In this document: piece by piece, positions 1-5,785 of the stretch
Position numbering within the stretch: the stretch's first letter is position 1
Layout: each line of letters opens with the position of its first letter
NCBI RefSeq assembly: GCF_035271045.1
Contig: NZ_DATESC010000020.1
Coordinates: 1 to 12,338, forward strand
Direction: 5' to 3'
DNA length: 12,338 nt
Source of the DNA: Marinospirillum sp035271045
Lineage (GTDB): Bacteria; Pseudomonadota; Gammaproteobacteria; Pseudomonadales; Halomonadaceae
Notes under the pieces: model-generated
Databases searched by the model: none
The model's input: the letters and a program-made list of their open reading frames with translations, nothing else
Told to the model about the DNA's origin: nothing
Program-made: the position numbers and the translations under genes

Positions 1-261
1 GTTGGACTATAAATGCGCTCACGCAGGCATTGTTTTTAAGGAAGTTAACGAAGCGTACACCACCCAAACCTGTTCGAGTTGTGGCAGCTTGCCCGAATCG
101 AGGCCGAGAGGTATCGCAGGACTTGGAATAAGAGAATGGACGTGCAGTGGGTGCGGTGTCGCCCACGACCGCGATGTTAATGCGGCGCAAAACATTCTTG
201 CGGTCGGACATGGCCGTCTAGCAGTAGGAATCCCCGTCCTTTAGGTCGGGGAGGATGTCAA
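1..261 (+). mobile_element. Right end of an IS200/IS605-family element (partial, runs off left edge)
   Basis: The fragment contains the 3' end of tnpB followed by a GC-rich terminal hairpin (232-251) and a final TCAA at 258-261. In IS608, the best-studied member of the family, the right cleavage site is TCAA, so I place the element end at about 261. That boundary is an inference from family knowledge. The left end and any tnpA lie outside the window. No target duplication is expected, because this family inserts by single-strand transposition. The element abuts the 3' end of a YqcC-family gene. Confidence 0.75.
2..244 (+). CDS. tnpB: TnpB RNA-guided nuclease, C-terminal fragment (5' end off window)
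   Basis: This is the last 80 residues of a TnpB (IS605 OrfB) protein, the RNA-guided RuvC-like endonuclease of IS200/IS605 elements, which cuts DNA next to a short target-adjacent motif. Visible are the zinc ribbon of two CxxC pairs (C24/C27 and C48/C51 of the fragment) and, directly after it, the HDRDVNAAQNIL block that carries the third RuvC catalytic aspartate. The reading frame is open to the left edge, so the first codon here is not the real start. The zinc ribbon and catalytic block look intact, so the fragment gives no sign of decay, but RuvC motifs I and II are not visible. The stop codon falls in the loop of the terminal hairpin, which is typical where the guide RNA scaffold overlaps the tnpB 3' end. 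Confidence 0.9.
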   Translation: MDYKCAHAGIVFKEVNEAYTTQTCSSCGSLPESRPRGIAGLGIREWTCSGCGVAHDRDVNAAQNILAVGHGRLAVGIPVL

Positions 262-281
262 TAAGCTTGCTTTAATAAACG
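232..281 (+). ncRNA. Candidate 3' end of the TnpB guide RNA (omega/reRNA): terminal hairpin plus guide
   Basis: The stem CCCCG (232-236) pairs with CGGGG (247-251), with a second short CC/GG pairing inside after a T-T mismatch. GAGGATGTCAA then leads to the element end at 261. In characterised TnpB systems the guide RNA covers the 3' part of tnpB and the right end, and its guide is the roughly 16-20 nt just outside the element. Here that would be about 262-281, TAAGCTTGCTTTAATAAACG. The 5' limit of the RNA cannot be seen and probably lies within tnpB. The RNA itself is inferred from family knowledge; the hairpin and the border are seen. Confidence 0.5.
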
Positions 282-614
282 TGCTGGCGGTGTTTTTTTC
301 TCGGTCAATAATTGGTCAATCGCCAGAGTCACCTCCATGATTCTGGTTTTTTCATTCGTGGTAAATACCATCTCAAGTTGTTCAGTCATTGAACAATGGC
401 TGGGTAAGTTTTTATCTGCATCAATTAATGCGCGCATTCTGGGTAAAAAAACATAGCGCAACCACTGAGCTAGGTTCATTGTATCCATACAAAAAGGTGT
501 TGCGCTATTAAAGGCTTTGGCTTCTGGGCAAGCGACTTGCCAAAAGTCGGTTTGCTTTAAGCGTGCTTCTAATAAGTTAAGTAGTTTGGTTAAAATCTTT
601 GCAGTTTTATTCAT
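258..614 (-). CDS. yqcC: YqcC family protein (DUF446)
   Basis: A 118-residue protein resembling E. coli YqcC (about 109 aa), a small all-helical protein of unknown biochemical role, encoded in E. coli next to the tRNA pseudouridine synthase gene truC. The family signature is visible: PFCMDTM (residues 40-46) followed by QWLRYVFLPRM (50-60). I chose the ATG at 614 rather than the one at 620. An AAGGG ribosome-binding site (624-628) is 9 nt from the former and only 3 nt from the latter. The TGA stop (260-258) lies inside the TCAA end of the neighbouring IS element, so the element supplies the stop. The protein is not shorter than its relatives, and the last ten or so residues may be altered. 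It is transcribed away from flgB. It is not a flagellar gene as far as is known. Confidence 0.8.
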   Translation of the reverse strand: MNKTAKILTKLLNLLEARLKQTDFWQVACPEAKAFNSATPFCMDTMNLAQWLRYVFLPRMRALIDADKNLPSHCSMTEQLEMVFTTNEKTRIMEVTLAIDQLLTEKKTPPARLLKQAY

Positions 615-623
615 AAACATTAG

Positions 624-628
624 CCCTT
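624..628 (-). promoter_or_regulatory. Ribosome-binding site deciding the yqcC start
   Basis: AAGGG on the minus strand. It lies 9 nt before the ATG at 614 but only 3 nt before the in-frame ATG at 620, which favours the inner start, giving a protein beginning MNKTAK. Confidence 0.55.
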
Positions 629-632
629 AGAG

Positions 633-661
633 AAAAAAGCGGCAGCGACTTGCCGTTTTTT
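633..661. terminator. Terminator-like hairpin with A and T tracts on both sides
   Basis: CGGCA (640-644) pairs with TGCCG (651-655) around a 6-nt loop. Six A residues (633-638) lie before it and six T residues (656-661) after it, with a single G (639) bulged. The shape is that of a short, bidirectional intrinsic terminator. On the plus strand it would stop transcripts arriving from tnpB or reading antisense through yqcC before they reach the flgB promoter. On the minus strand it lies only about 19 nt upstream of the yqcC start, where it could act as an attenuator. The five-base GC-rich core is short, so its strength is uncertain. Confidence 0.5.
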
Positions 662-704
662 GATACCTTACGGATTAAATTCTTTTTTAACACTTATATT
701 TTAC

Positions 705-719
705 ACAACTTCAAGTTGT
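705..719. repeat. Perfect 7-bp inverted repeat upstream of the flgB promoter
   Basis: ACAACTT-C-AAGTTGT is a perfect dyad with a one-base centre. It sits about 73 bp upstream of the start point predicted from the sigma-54 motif at 760-775. Its position and symmetry suit a dimeric regulator such as the enhancer-binding activator sigma-54 promoters need, but the motif is not one I can assign to a named protein, and the flgF promoter region lacks the same sequence. It could also form a small RNA hairpin. Confidence 0.35.
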
Positions 720-759
720 TTTTGTTGTTAGGTATTGATTTTTAAAGGAAATTAAAAGA

Positions 760-775
760 TGGCACTAAAATTGAA
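760..775 (+). promoter_or_regulatory. Probable sigma-54 promoter of flgBCDE (imperfect -12)
   Basis: TGGCAC (760-765), five bases, then TTGAA (771-775). The sigma-54 consensus is TGGCAC-N5-TTGCA with GG and GC ten bases apart. Here the GG (-24) and the spacing are exact, but the -12 GC reads GA. Transcription would start near 785, leaving a leader of about 32 nt before flgB. A matching consensus element precedes flgF, which supports the call. Sigma-54 control of rod/hook genes is established in Pseudomonas and Vibrio; its use here is inferred. Confidence 0.6.
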
Positions 776-816
776 TGTGTATAAGCAAAGCAGTAGTAAA
801 GCAGCGGAGATTAACG

Positions 817-1215
817 ATGTCGATTAACTTTAAAAATGCCCTAGGTCTACACCCTGAAGCACTGGATGTACGTAGTAAGCGTTCAGCCATTCTTGCTAAT
901 AACCTTGCTAACAGTGATACGCCCGGTTACAAGGCGCGTGACCTAGATTTTAAAGGTATTTTAAAAGGTGAATACGAAAGCCGTCAGCGAATGGATTTAG
1001 AGCGTACCAGTCAGCGGCACATTCCTGCCGCAGCGATTGTTATGGATCAATCGTTAAAGTTCCGTAGTCCGCATCAGCCTTCAATTGATGGCAATACTGT
1101 AGAAACGAATATTGAACAGGCTGAATTTGCTAAAAACTCAATGGATTTCCAGAGTAGCTTTACTTTCTTGAATAGTAAGTTCAGTGGCTTAATGAAAGCC
1201 CTGAAGGACCAGTAG
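817..1215 (+). CDS. flgB: Flagellar basal-body proximal rod protein FlgB
   Basis: FlgB forms the base of the rod, joining the MS-ring/FliE junction to the rest of the rod in the periplasm. The 132-residue length matches the family (138 in E. coli). The N-terminal rod signature ANNLANSDTPGYKARD lies at residues 27-42. The C-terminal helix contains EQAEFAKNSMDFQSS (100-114) followed by FTFLNSKFSGLMKAL, the coiled-coil half that packs in the rod core. I chose the ATG at 817 because GGAG (806-809) lies 7 nt upstream and the family begins a few residues before this helix; an upstream GTG at 775 would add an unlike extension. It is the first gene of the flgBCDE block, 14 nt before flgC. Like other rod proteins it has no cleaved signal peptide and is exported by the flagellar type III system. 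Confidence 0.95.
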   Translation: MSINFKNALGLHPEALDVRSKRSAILANNLANSDTPGYKARDLDFKGILKGEYESRQRMDLERTSQRHIPAAAIVMDQSLKFRSPHQPSIDGNTVETNIEQAEFAKNSMDFQSSFTFLNSKFSGLMKALKDQ

Positions 1216-1229
1216 TGAGGAGTTAGGTT

Positions 1230-1703
1230 ATGTCACTGAATAAGATTTTTGATATCGCTGGTAGCGGTATGAACGCACAAACGGTACGCCTTAATACCAC
1301 AGCTTCCAACATGGCTAACGCCCAAAGTGTTAGTTCTTCTATTGATGAAACTTACCGTGCTCGTAAGCCCGTTTTTGCACCGATGTTAGAGCGTTATAAG
1401 CAAGGCATTACGGATGACTATGGCTATCAAAACCCAACAACTAGCTTTAACCCGCGCGATGTTGCTGGTGAAGGTGTTCAGGTTTTAGGCATTGTAGAAA
1501 GCAACCAAGAATTACAAATGCGTCACGAGCCAAATCACCCTATGGCTAATGAAGACGGCTATGTGTTTTACCCTAACGTCAATGTTGTTGAAGAAATGAC
1601 CGACATGATGGCTGCTTCGCGTTCTTTTCAAACTAACGTTGAAGTGATGAATACTACCAAGCAAATGATGCAGCGTGTTCTGACTTTAGGTCAGGGTAGC
1701 TAA
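1230..1703 (+). CDS. flgC: Flagellar basal-body proximal rod protein FlgC
   Basis: FlgC is a proximal rod subunit stacked with FlgB and FlgF. It begins MSLNKIFDIAGSGMNAQ, with the rod signature TTASNMANAQS at residues 23-33, and ends with VVEEMTDMMAASRSFQTNVEVMNTTKQMMQ. That C-terminal helix is typical of the FlgC/FlgG/FlgE family. At 157 residues it is somewhat longer than the E. coli protein (134). The extra length appears to lie in the middle (about residues 50-80), between the two helical ends. An AGGAG (1218-1222) is 7 nt before the ATG and 14 nt separate it from flgB, so the two are surely cotranscribed. A strong 11-bp hairpin follows the gene, before flgD. Confidence 0.95.
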   Translation: MSLNKIFDIAGSGMNAQTVRLNTTASNMANAQSVSSSIDETYRARKPVFAPMLERYKQGITDDYGYQNPTTSFNPRDVAGEGVQVLGIVESNQELQMRHEPNHPMANEDGYVFYPNVNVVEEMTDMMAASRSFQTNVEVMNTTKQMMQRVLTLGQGS

Positions 1704-1730
1704 GTTTAGAATTTAATCAGTAAGGCAAAA

Positions 1731-1761
1731 AATTGCCGCTACTGTGACCCTAGCGGCAATT
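1731..1761 (-). terminator. 11-bp perfect hairpin between flgC and flgD; terminator-like on the minus strand
   Basis: AATTGCCGCTA (1731-1741) pairs perfectly with TAGCGGCAATT (1751-1761) around a 9-nt loop. On the plus strand it is not followed by a T run, so it should not end the flg transcript; it could be a processing or stability element that sets the flgC to flgD ratio. On the minus strand the stem is followed by TTTTTT, the form of an intrinsic terminator for antisense RNA. It lies 18 nt before the flgD ATG and might also reduce initiation there. Confidence 0.55.
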
Positions 1762-1779
1762 GTGAGTAGAGAAAAGACT

Positions 1780-2469
1780 ATGAGTAGCATTGAAAAAACT
1801 GACTTTTATCAAAACCTGCAGGTGCAAAACCAGCAGCGTGACGCTGAAAAGACGAGTCAAAGCGGTGAGTTAGGCAAAGATGATTTTATGCGTTTACTGA
1901 TTGCTCAACTTGAACACCAAGACCCGTTAGAGCCAACCGACAACGGTGAATTTATTGCACAGATGGCGCAATTTTCATCACTAGAAGGCATTAGTAATCT
2001 AAACAGTACGGTTGAACAGTTTGGTACTAACTTACAGTCGACTCAGGCTTTGCAAGCTTCTACTCTGGTAGGCCGCTCTGTGCAGGTATTAAGTGATTGG
2101 TCTGAACTGCAAGAAGGCAAGCCGATTACTGGCACAATTGACTTAAATAATTCTTCATCAGATGTTTATGTTGCTGTTTATTCTGGTGAGGGTGAATACC
2201 TTGGCGATATTTCATTGGGTCAGCGTGAAGCAGGTGAAGCTTCATTTGAATGGAATGGCCTAGATACTGATGGTGAACCTTTTCCTCCTGGCGCTTATCA
2301 ATTCCGTGCTTTTTCTAGTCAAAATGGTCAGCACGAAGGTGTTGAAATCTACCTTTCTCAGAATGTAACTAGCGTATCGCTTAACTCAGGTGCGCGTGGC
2401 GAAATCATGTTAAACCTCAGTGGTTTGAGGCAGTCGGTTTCATTGGCAGATGTCAAAGTCATTAACTAA
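1780..2469 (+). CDS. flgD: Flagellar hook-capping (scaffolding) protein FlgD
   Basis: FlgD forms the temporary cap at the tip of the growing hook, under which FlgE subunits polymerise; FlgK later displaces it. The 229-residue product has the conserved N-terminal segment LGKDDFMRLLIAQLEHQDPL (31-50) and then NGEFIAQMAQFSSLEGI. The C-terminal part carries the FlgD Ig-like/tudor core, including FEWNGLDTDGEPFPPGAYQF (156-175). I chose the ATG at 1780; GTG codons at 1744 and 1762 are in frame, but the first lies in the loop of the upstream hairpin and the second directly after its stem, and neither is preceded by a ribosome-binding site. The site before 1780 is itself weak (GAGTAGAGAAAAG). The gap to flgC is 76 nt, the longest within the flgBCDE block, and 21 nt separate it from flgE. 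Confidence 0.93.
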   Translation: MSSIEKTDFYQNLQVQNQQRDAEKTSQSGELGKDDFMRLLIAQLEHQDPLEPTDNGEFIAQMAQFSSLEGISNLNSTVEQFGTNLQSTQALQASTLVGRSVQVLSDWSELQEGKPITGTIDLNNSSSDVYVAVYSGEGEYLGDISLGQREAGEASFEWNGLDTDGEPFPPGAYQFRAFSSQNGQHEGVEIYLSQNVTSVSLNSGARGEIMLNLSGLRQSVSLADVKVIN

Positions 2470-2490
2470 TTTCAGGCGGAGTGTTTAGCA

Positions 2491-3993
2491 ATGAGTTTTA
2501 ATACAGGTCTTTTAGGTTTACGTGCCGCACAAATGGATTTAAGTGTAACAGGCAATAATATTGCTAACGCTAGCACCAAGGGCTTTAAGCAATCGCGTGC
2601 TGAATTTGGTGATGTTTATGCTTCATCTATGTTAGGTAATGGCAGCAATAAACCGGGTTCTGGTGTGTTGGTTGAGCGTATTTCACAAGAACACAGTCAA
2701 GGCGGCGTTGATTATACTGGCCGCGCATTAGATATGATGATTGATGGTAATGGTTATTTTAAGCTTTCTGACAATGGTCAAGAAGAATATACCCGTGCGG
2801 GTTATTTTGACCTAGATAAAGAAGGTTATATTACCAACAACACAGGTAAGCGTTTGCAGGGTTATAACGCTGATGATGAAGGCAGTATTATTGCCGGTGC
2901 ACCACAAGACATACAATTAAGCCAAGACAGCCTAGCAGCTAAAGCGACTACCAAAATTGATGTTGCGTTTAACTTTGATTCACGCAAACCTAGCTTAGAG
3001 ATTGCAAATTTTAACCCTAACGATCGCACAACTTACACCGAAGCCAACCGTTCCAGTGTTTTTGATAGCTTAGGTAAAGAGCATGAATTAACCCAATACT
3101 TTATTAAAGTCCCATCAAGTGATGAGAATGGTGAGGGTGATGAAGGCGTTAATGGTAATACTTGGGCGGTGGTGACTGCTTTTGATGGTCAGTTTATAGG
3201 TGCTGAAGGTGAGGAGCCTTTAACCGTTATAGGTGCTGAAGGTGAGGAGCCTTTAACCGCTAAAAATTGGGTTAAAGCTGAAAATTTAGATATTGAAAAA
3301 ATGACGCAGGCAACCATGGTCTTTAATACACAAGGCCGTTTAACAGGTTATCACACCGGCTATTCAACCGCCATTAATGAAGAAGGGTTACCTGCAAATG
3401 GTGATAATGCAGGCGAAGGTGAAGAGGGCGAGGCGCAAGCAAGTCCGTTAAGCTTTACCATCACTTTGCCCCCTGCTCCCCCTACAGAAGGTAACGCTGG
3501 CAATATTGATGGTGCTTTTGTGGGTGGGTTTAATGGCCAAAATGCCGGTAATAATAAGATTGCTTATAACCTTGCAGGCACCACACAATATGGCGCTGGC
3601 TATTCTGCCCAGTCACAATACCAAAATGGCTACACAGCTGGAAGTTTGTCCGGTCTTGAAGTTGATGGTGAGGGTACTATTATAGGTCGTTATAGTAATG
3701 GAGAAGTGCGTGATGTAGGACAAGTGCCAGTGTTTACTTTTAGAAACCCTGAAGGGTTAAAACCTAACGGTTCAACGGCTTGGCTGGAAACGTCTGAATC
3801 GGGTGATGCTTTACCAAATTCAGCAGATTTGGGTATAACAGGTTCCATTATTGGCGGTGCTTTAGAAGAATCTAACGTTGATATAGCAGAAGAATTGGTA
3901 AAAATGATTATTGGTCAGCGTAACTACCAAGCCAATGCTAAAACCATTCAAACCCAAGATACTATTACTCAGACAATTATTAACCTACGTTAA
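2491..3993 (+). CDS. flgE: Flagellar hook protein FlgE (long form with internal duplication)
   Basis: FlgE polymerises into the hook, the flexible joint outside the cell. The conserved D0/D1 ends are clear. MSFNTGLLGLRAAQ then GNNIANASTKGFK (21-33) is at the N-terminus, and NVDIAEELVKMIIGQRNYQ (462-480) with TIQTQDTITQTIINLR is at the C-terminus. At 500 residues it is about 100 longer than the E. coli protein (402). The growth lies in the surface domains, which hold acidic Gly/Glu-rich stretches: GEGDEG (214-219), an 11-residue unit present twice in tandem (236-246 and 247-257), and GEGEEGE (308-314). A GGAG (2478-2481) lies 9 nt before the ATG. It is the last gene of its block and a strong terminator follows 13 nt after the stop. 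Confidence 0.96.
   Translation: MSFNTGLLGLRAAQMDLSVTGNNIANASTKGFKQSRAEFGDVYASSMLGNGSNKPGSGVLVERISQEHSQGGVDYTGRALDMMIDGNGYFKLSDNGQEEYTRAGYFDLDKEGYITNNTGKRLQGYNADDEGSIIAGAPQDIQLSQDSLAAKATTKIDVAFNFDSRKPSLEIANFNPNDRTTYTEANRSSVFDSLGKEHELTQYFIKVPSSDENGEGDEGVNGNTWAVVTAFDGQFIGAEGEEPLTVIGAEGEEPLTAKNWVKAENLDIEKMTQATMVFNTQGRLTGYHTGYSTAINEEGLPANGDNAGEGEEGEAQASPLSFTITLPPAPPTEGNAGNIDGAFVGGFNGQNAGNNKIAYNLAGTTQYGAGYSAQSQYQNGYTAGSLSGLEVDGEGTIIGRYSNGEVRDVGQVPVFTFRNPEGLKPNGSTAWLETSESGDALPNSADLGITGSIIGGALEESNVDIAEELVKMIIGQRNYQANAKTIQTQDTITQTIINLR
3194..3259 (+). repeat. Perfect 33-bp tandem duplication inside flgE
   Basis: Two identical 33-bp copies (3194-3226 and 3227-3259), each starting TTATAGGTGCTGAAGGTGAG, lie head to tail. 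The length keeps the frame, so FlgE carries the 11-residue unit IGAEGEEPLTV/A twice. With no difference between copies the duplication looks recent, or is maintained by slippage. It lies in the variable surface part of the hook protein, where length change is tolerated. Confidence 0.95.
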
Positions 3994-4006
3994 TTAACGC
4001 TTTGAT

Positions 4007-4032
4007 AAAAAGCGCCTTAGGGCGCTTTTTTT
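4007..4032 (+). terminator. Intrinsic terminator after flgE
   Basis: AAAAAGCGCC (4007-4016) pairs with GGCGCTTTTT (4021-4030) around a TTAG loop, with the T run extending to 4032. It begins 13 nt after the flgE stop and splits the locus into flgBCDE and flgFGHIJKL. The A tract on the left makes it potentially bidirectional. Confidence 0.92.
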
Positions 4033-4073
4033 ATACCTACTGTTAGCTATCTTGTTATTGTAGCTAGACCCAC

Positions 4074-4089
4074 TGGCACAAAGCTTGCA
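4074..4089 (+). promoter_or_regulatory. Sigma-54 promoter of flgFGHIJKL
   Basis: TGGCAC (4074-4079), AAAGC, TTGCA (4085-4089) is a full match to the sigma-54 consensus, with GG and GC exactly ten bases apart. Transcription should start near 4100, about 23 nt before the flgF ATG. It lies directly behind the flgE terminator, as a new operon's promoter should. An activator of the FleR/FlrC type would be needed; two TAGCTA copies (4044-4049 and 4061-4066) lie just upstream but I cannot link them to a regulator. Confidence 0.85.
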
Positions 4090-4122
4090 TAATTCTGAGT
4101 AATTAAGCATTCGGAGTTACTC

Positions 4123-4866
4123 ATGGATAAAGCACTCTTCATCGCAATGACCGGCGCCAAGCACAATATGATGGCGCAAACAGCACGCTCAAATAACCTT
4201 GCTAACGTTAATACCACTGGTTTTAGAGCAGATTTTGAACAAGCCCGTGCTATGCCAGTTTTTGGTGAACATCATCCTAGCCGTGTTTACGCCCTTACCG
4301 AGCGCCCTGCTACAGATATTCAATCAGGTAGTTTTGACCATACGGGTAATCCGCTAGACATCGCTGTGCAAGGCGAAGGCTGGATTGCTGTTCAAACCCC
4401 AAATGGTGAGGAAGCTTATACCCGCCGTGGTGATTTAAACATAGACCCTACGGGTATGTTACGTACCGGCAATGGTTTGCCGGTCATCGGCAATGGTGGC
4501 CCTATTGTGTTACCTCAAGGTCAGCACTTTCAAATTGGCCGTGATGGTAGTATTAGCGTTAATGCTGGTGGTGGTGCGGTTGCTGAGTTAGTTGACCAAG
4601 TTAAACTGGTTAGCGCACAAGCCATGGGTGTCACGATGGAAAAAGGCTTAGATGGTTTAATGCGTCCACGTGATTTTGAAGGCGATTTGCCCGCTGACCC
4701 AATTGTTACCGTAGAATCAGGCGTTACTGAAACCAGTAATGTAAACGCTGTGAACGAATTGACAACCTTGTTGGCACTTTCACGCCAATATGAAATGAAC
4801 GTAAAAATGATGAAAACCATTGATGAAAACGGCGCTTCAGCCGGAAGCATCTTGCGTATGAGCTAA
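4123..4866 (+). CDS. flgF: Flagellar basal-body rod protein FlgF
   Basis: FlgF is a proximal rod subunit between FlgC/FlgB and the distal rod protein FlgG. The 247-residue product begins MDKALFIAMTGAKHNMMAQ and has the rod signature SNNLANVNTTGFRADFEQ at 23-40. The FlgF/FlgG/FlgE core follows in NPLDIAVQGEGWIAVQ (76-91) and YTRRGDLNIDPTG, and the C-terminal helix ends the protein (NVNAVNELTTLLALSRQYEMNVKMM). Length agrees with the family (251 in E. coli). A GGAG (4113-4116) lies 6 nt before the ATG. It is the first gene of the second block, behind its own sigma-54 promoter. A 71-nt AT-rich gap to flgG shows no further signal I can support. Confidence 0.95.
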   Translation: MDKALFIAMTGAKHNMMAQTARSNNLANVNTTGFRADFEQARAMPVFGEHHPSRVYALTERPATDIQSGSFDHTGNPLDIAVQGEGWIAVQTPNGEEAYTRRGDLNIDPTGMLRTGNGLPVIGNGGPIVLPQGQHFQIGRDGSISVNAGGGAVAELVDQVKLVSAQAMGVTMEKGLDGLMRPRDFEGDLPADPIVTVESGVTETSNVNAVNELTTLLALSRQYEMNVKMMKTIDENGASAGSILRMS

Positions 4867-4937
4867 GTTTTATTAAGTCTTCATAGCCAGTTATTCATTA
4901 CACAAAGCATTTTAGAATTAAAAAAGAGGTTTAAATT

Positions 4938-5726
4938 ATGCATCCGGCACTTTGGACAGGTAAAACAGGTCTACAGGCGATGGACGTTAAAATGTCCACT
5001 ATTTCTAACAACCTTGCCAACGTAAATACGGTCGGTTTTAAGCGTAATCGTGCTGTTTTTGAAGACTTGTTGTACCAAGCGCAAAAAATGCCTGGCGCAC
5101 AAAATGGTGACGATACTCAGCTACCAACAGGTTTACAGCTAGGTACGGGTGTGCGTGTAACGGCTACGCAGCGTCAATTTACTGATGGCGGTTTAGAAGT
5201 AACCAGCCAGCCACTAGATATGGCGGTTAATGGCCGTGGTTTTTTCCGTTTGTTAATGCCTGATGGTGAAATTTCTTACACACGCAATGGTCAATTTCAC
5301 TTAGATTCTGAAGGTCGTATTGTGAATAGTAATGGCTTTCCTTTAGAGCCTGAAATTGTTGTACCTGATAACACTAACTCCATTACGATTGGCCGTGACG
5401 GTACAGTAACAGTGACTGAGGCAGGTCAAAACAACGATGCTCAAGAAATTGGCCAAGTTGAATTGGTTGATTTTATTAATCCCGCAGGTTTATTGGCGAT
5501 GGGTAATAACGTTTATGCTGAAACGGCAGGTTCTGGCGCTCCACTTGATGGTGTAGGTGGCGAGGGCGGTTTTGGTGCGGTGGAACAAAGTATGTTAGAG
5601 CTTTCTAACGTGAGTGCTGTTGAAGAGTTGGTCGATATGATTACCACGCAGCGTGCGTATGAAATGAATACTAAAGTTGTTTCTGCAGCCGATGAAATGC
5701 TGCGTAATCTAAATCAGACGCTGTAA
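4938..5726 (+). CDS. flgG: Flagellar basal-body distal rod protein FlgG
   Basis: FlgG builds the distal rod, the drive shaft passing through the P and L rings. The 262-residue product (260 in E. coli) starts MHPALWTGKTGLQAMDVKM and has SNNLANVNTVGFKRNRAVF (23-41). It then shows the FlgG-specific insertion YQAQKMPGAQNGDDTQLPTG (46-65), the segment that distinguishes FlgG from FlgE and makes the rod stiff. The core YTRNGQFHLDSEGRIVNSNG and the C-terminal helix VDMITTQRAYEMNTKVVSAA are also typical. A GAGG (4926-4929) is 8 nt before the ATG. A 59-nt gap leads to flgH. Confidence 0.97.
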   Translation: MHPALWTGKTGLQAMDVKMSTISNNLANVNTVGFKRNRAVFEDLLYQAQKMPGAQNGDDTQLPTGLQLGTGVRVTATQRQFTDGGLEVTSQPLDMAVNGRGFFRLLMPDGEISYTRNGQFHLDSEGRIVNSNGFPLEPEIVVPDNTNSITIGRDGTVTVTEAGQNNDAQEIGQVELVDFINPAGLLAMGNNVYAETAGSGAPLDGVGGEGGFGAVEQSMLELSNVSAVEELVDMITTQRAYEMNTKVVSAADEMLRNLNQTL

Positions 5727-5785
5727 TGAATAAAAGCGGCCATTAACAAAATGCTCACGGCAAAAAAAGTTACGAGGACGGTAGA

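Noticed and set aside
759..827. A 22-codon ATG frame with an AAAGGA ribosome-binding-like site, overlapping the flgB start
   Set aside because: Its first codons coincide with the sigma-54 promoter motif, so the predicted transcript would start inside it. The product resembles nothing I know. Probably chance.
2130..2146. TGGCAC inside flgD as a possible internal sigma-54 promoter
   Set aside because: After five bases the sequence reads ACTTA rather than TTGC(A), so the -12 element is missing. The same holds for TGGCAC at 6391 in flgH.
4530..4850. 106-codon minus-strand open frame opposite flgF
   Set aside because: It lies wholly within a well-supported gene, has no family likeness, and is explained by the codon bias of flgF. 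The frames opposite flgG/flgH (5709-5936) and flgK (8741-8935, 10054-10266) are rejected for the same reason.
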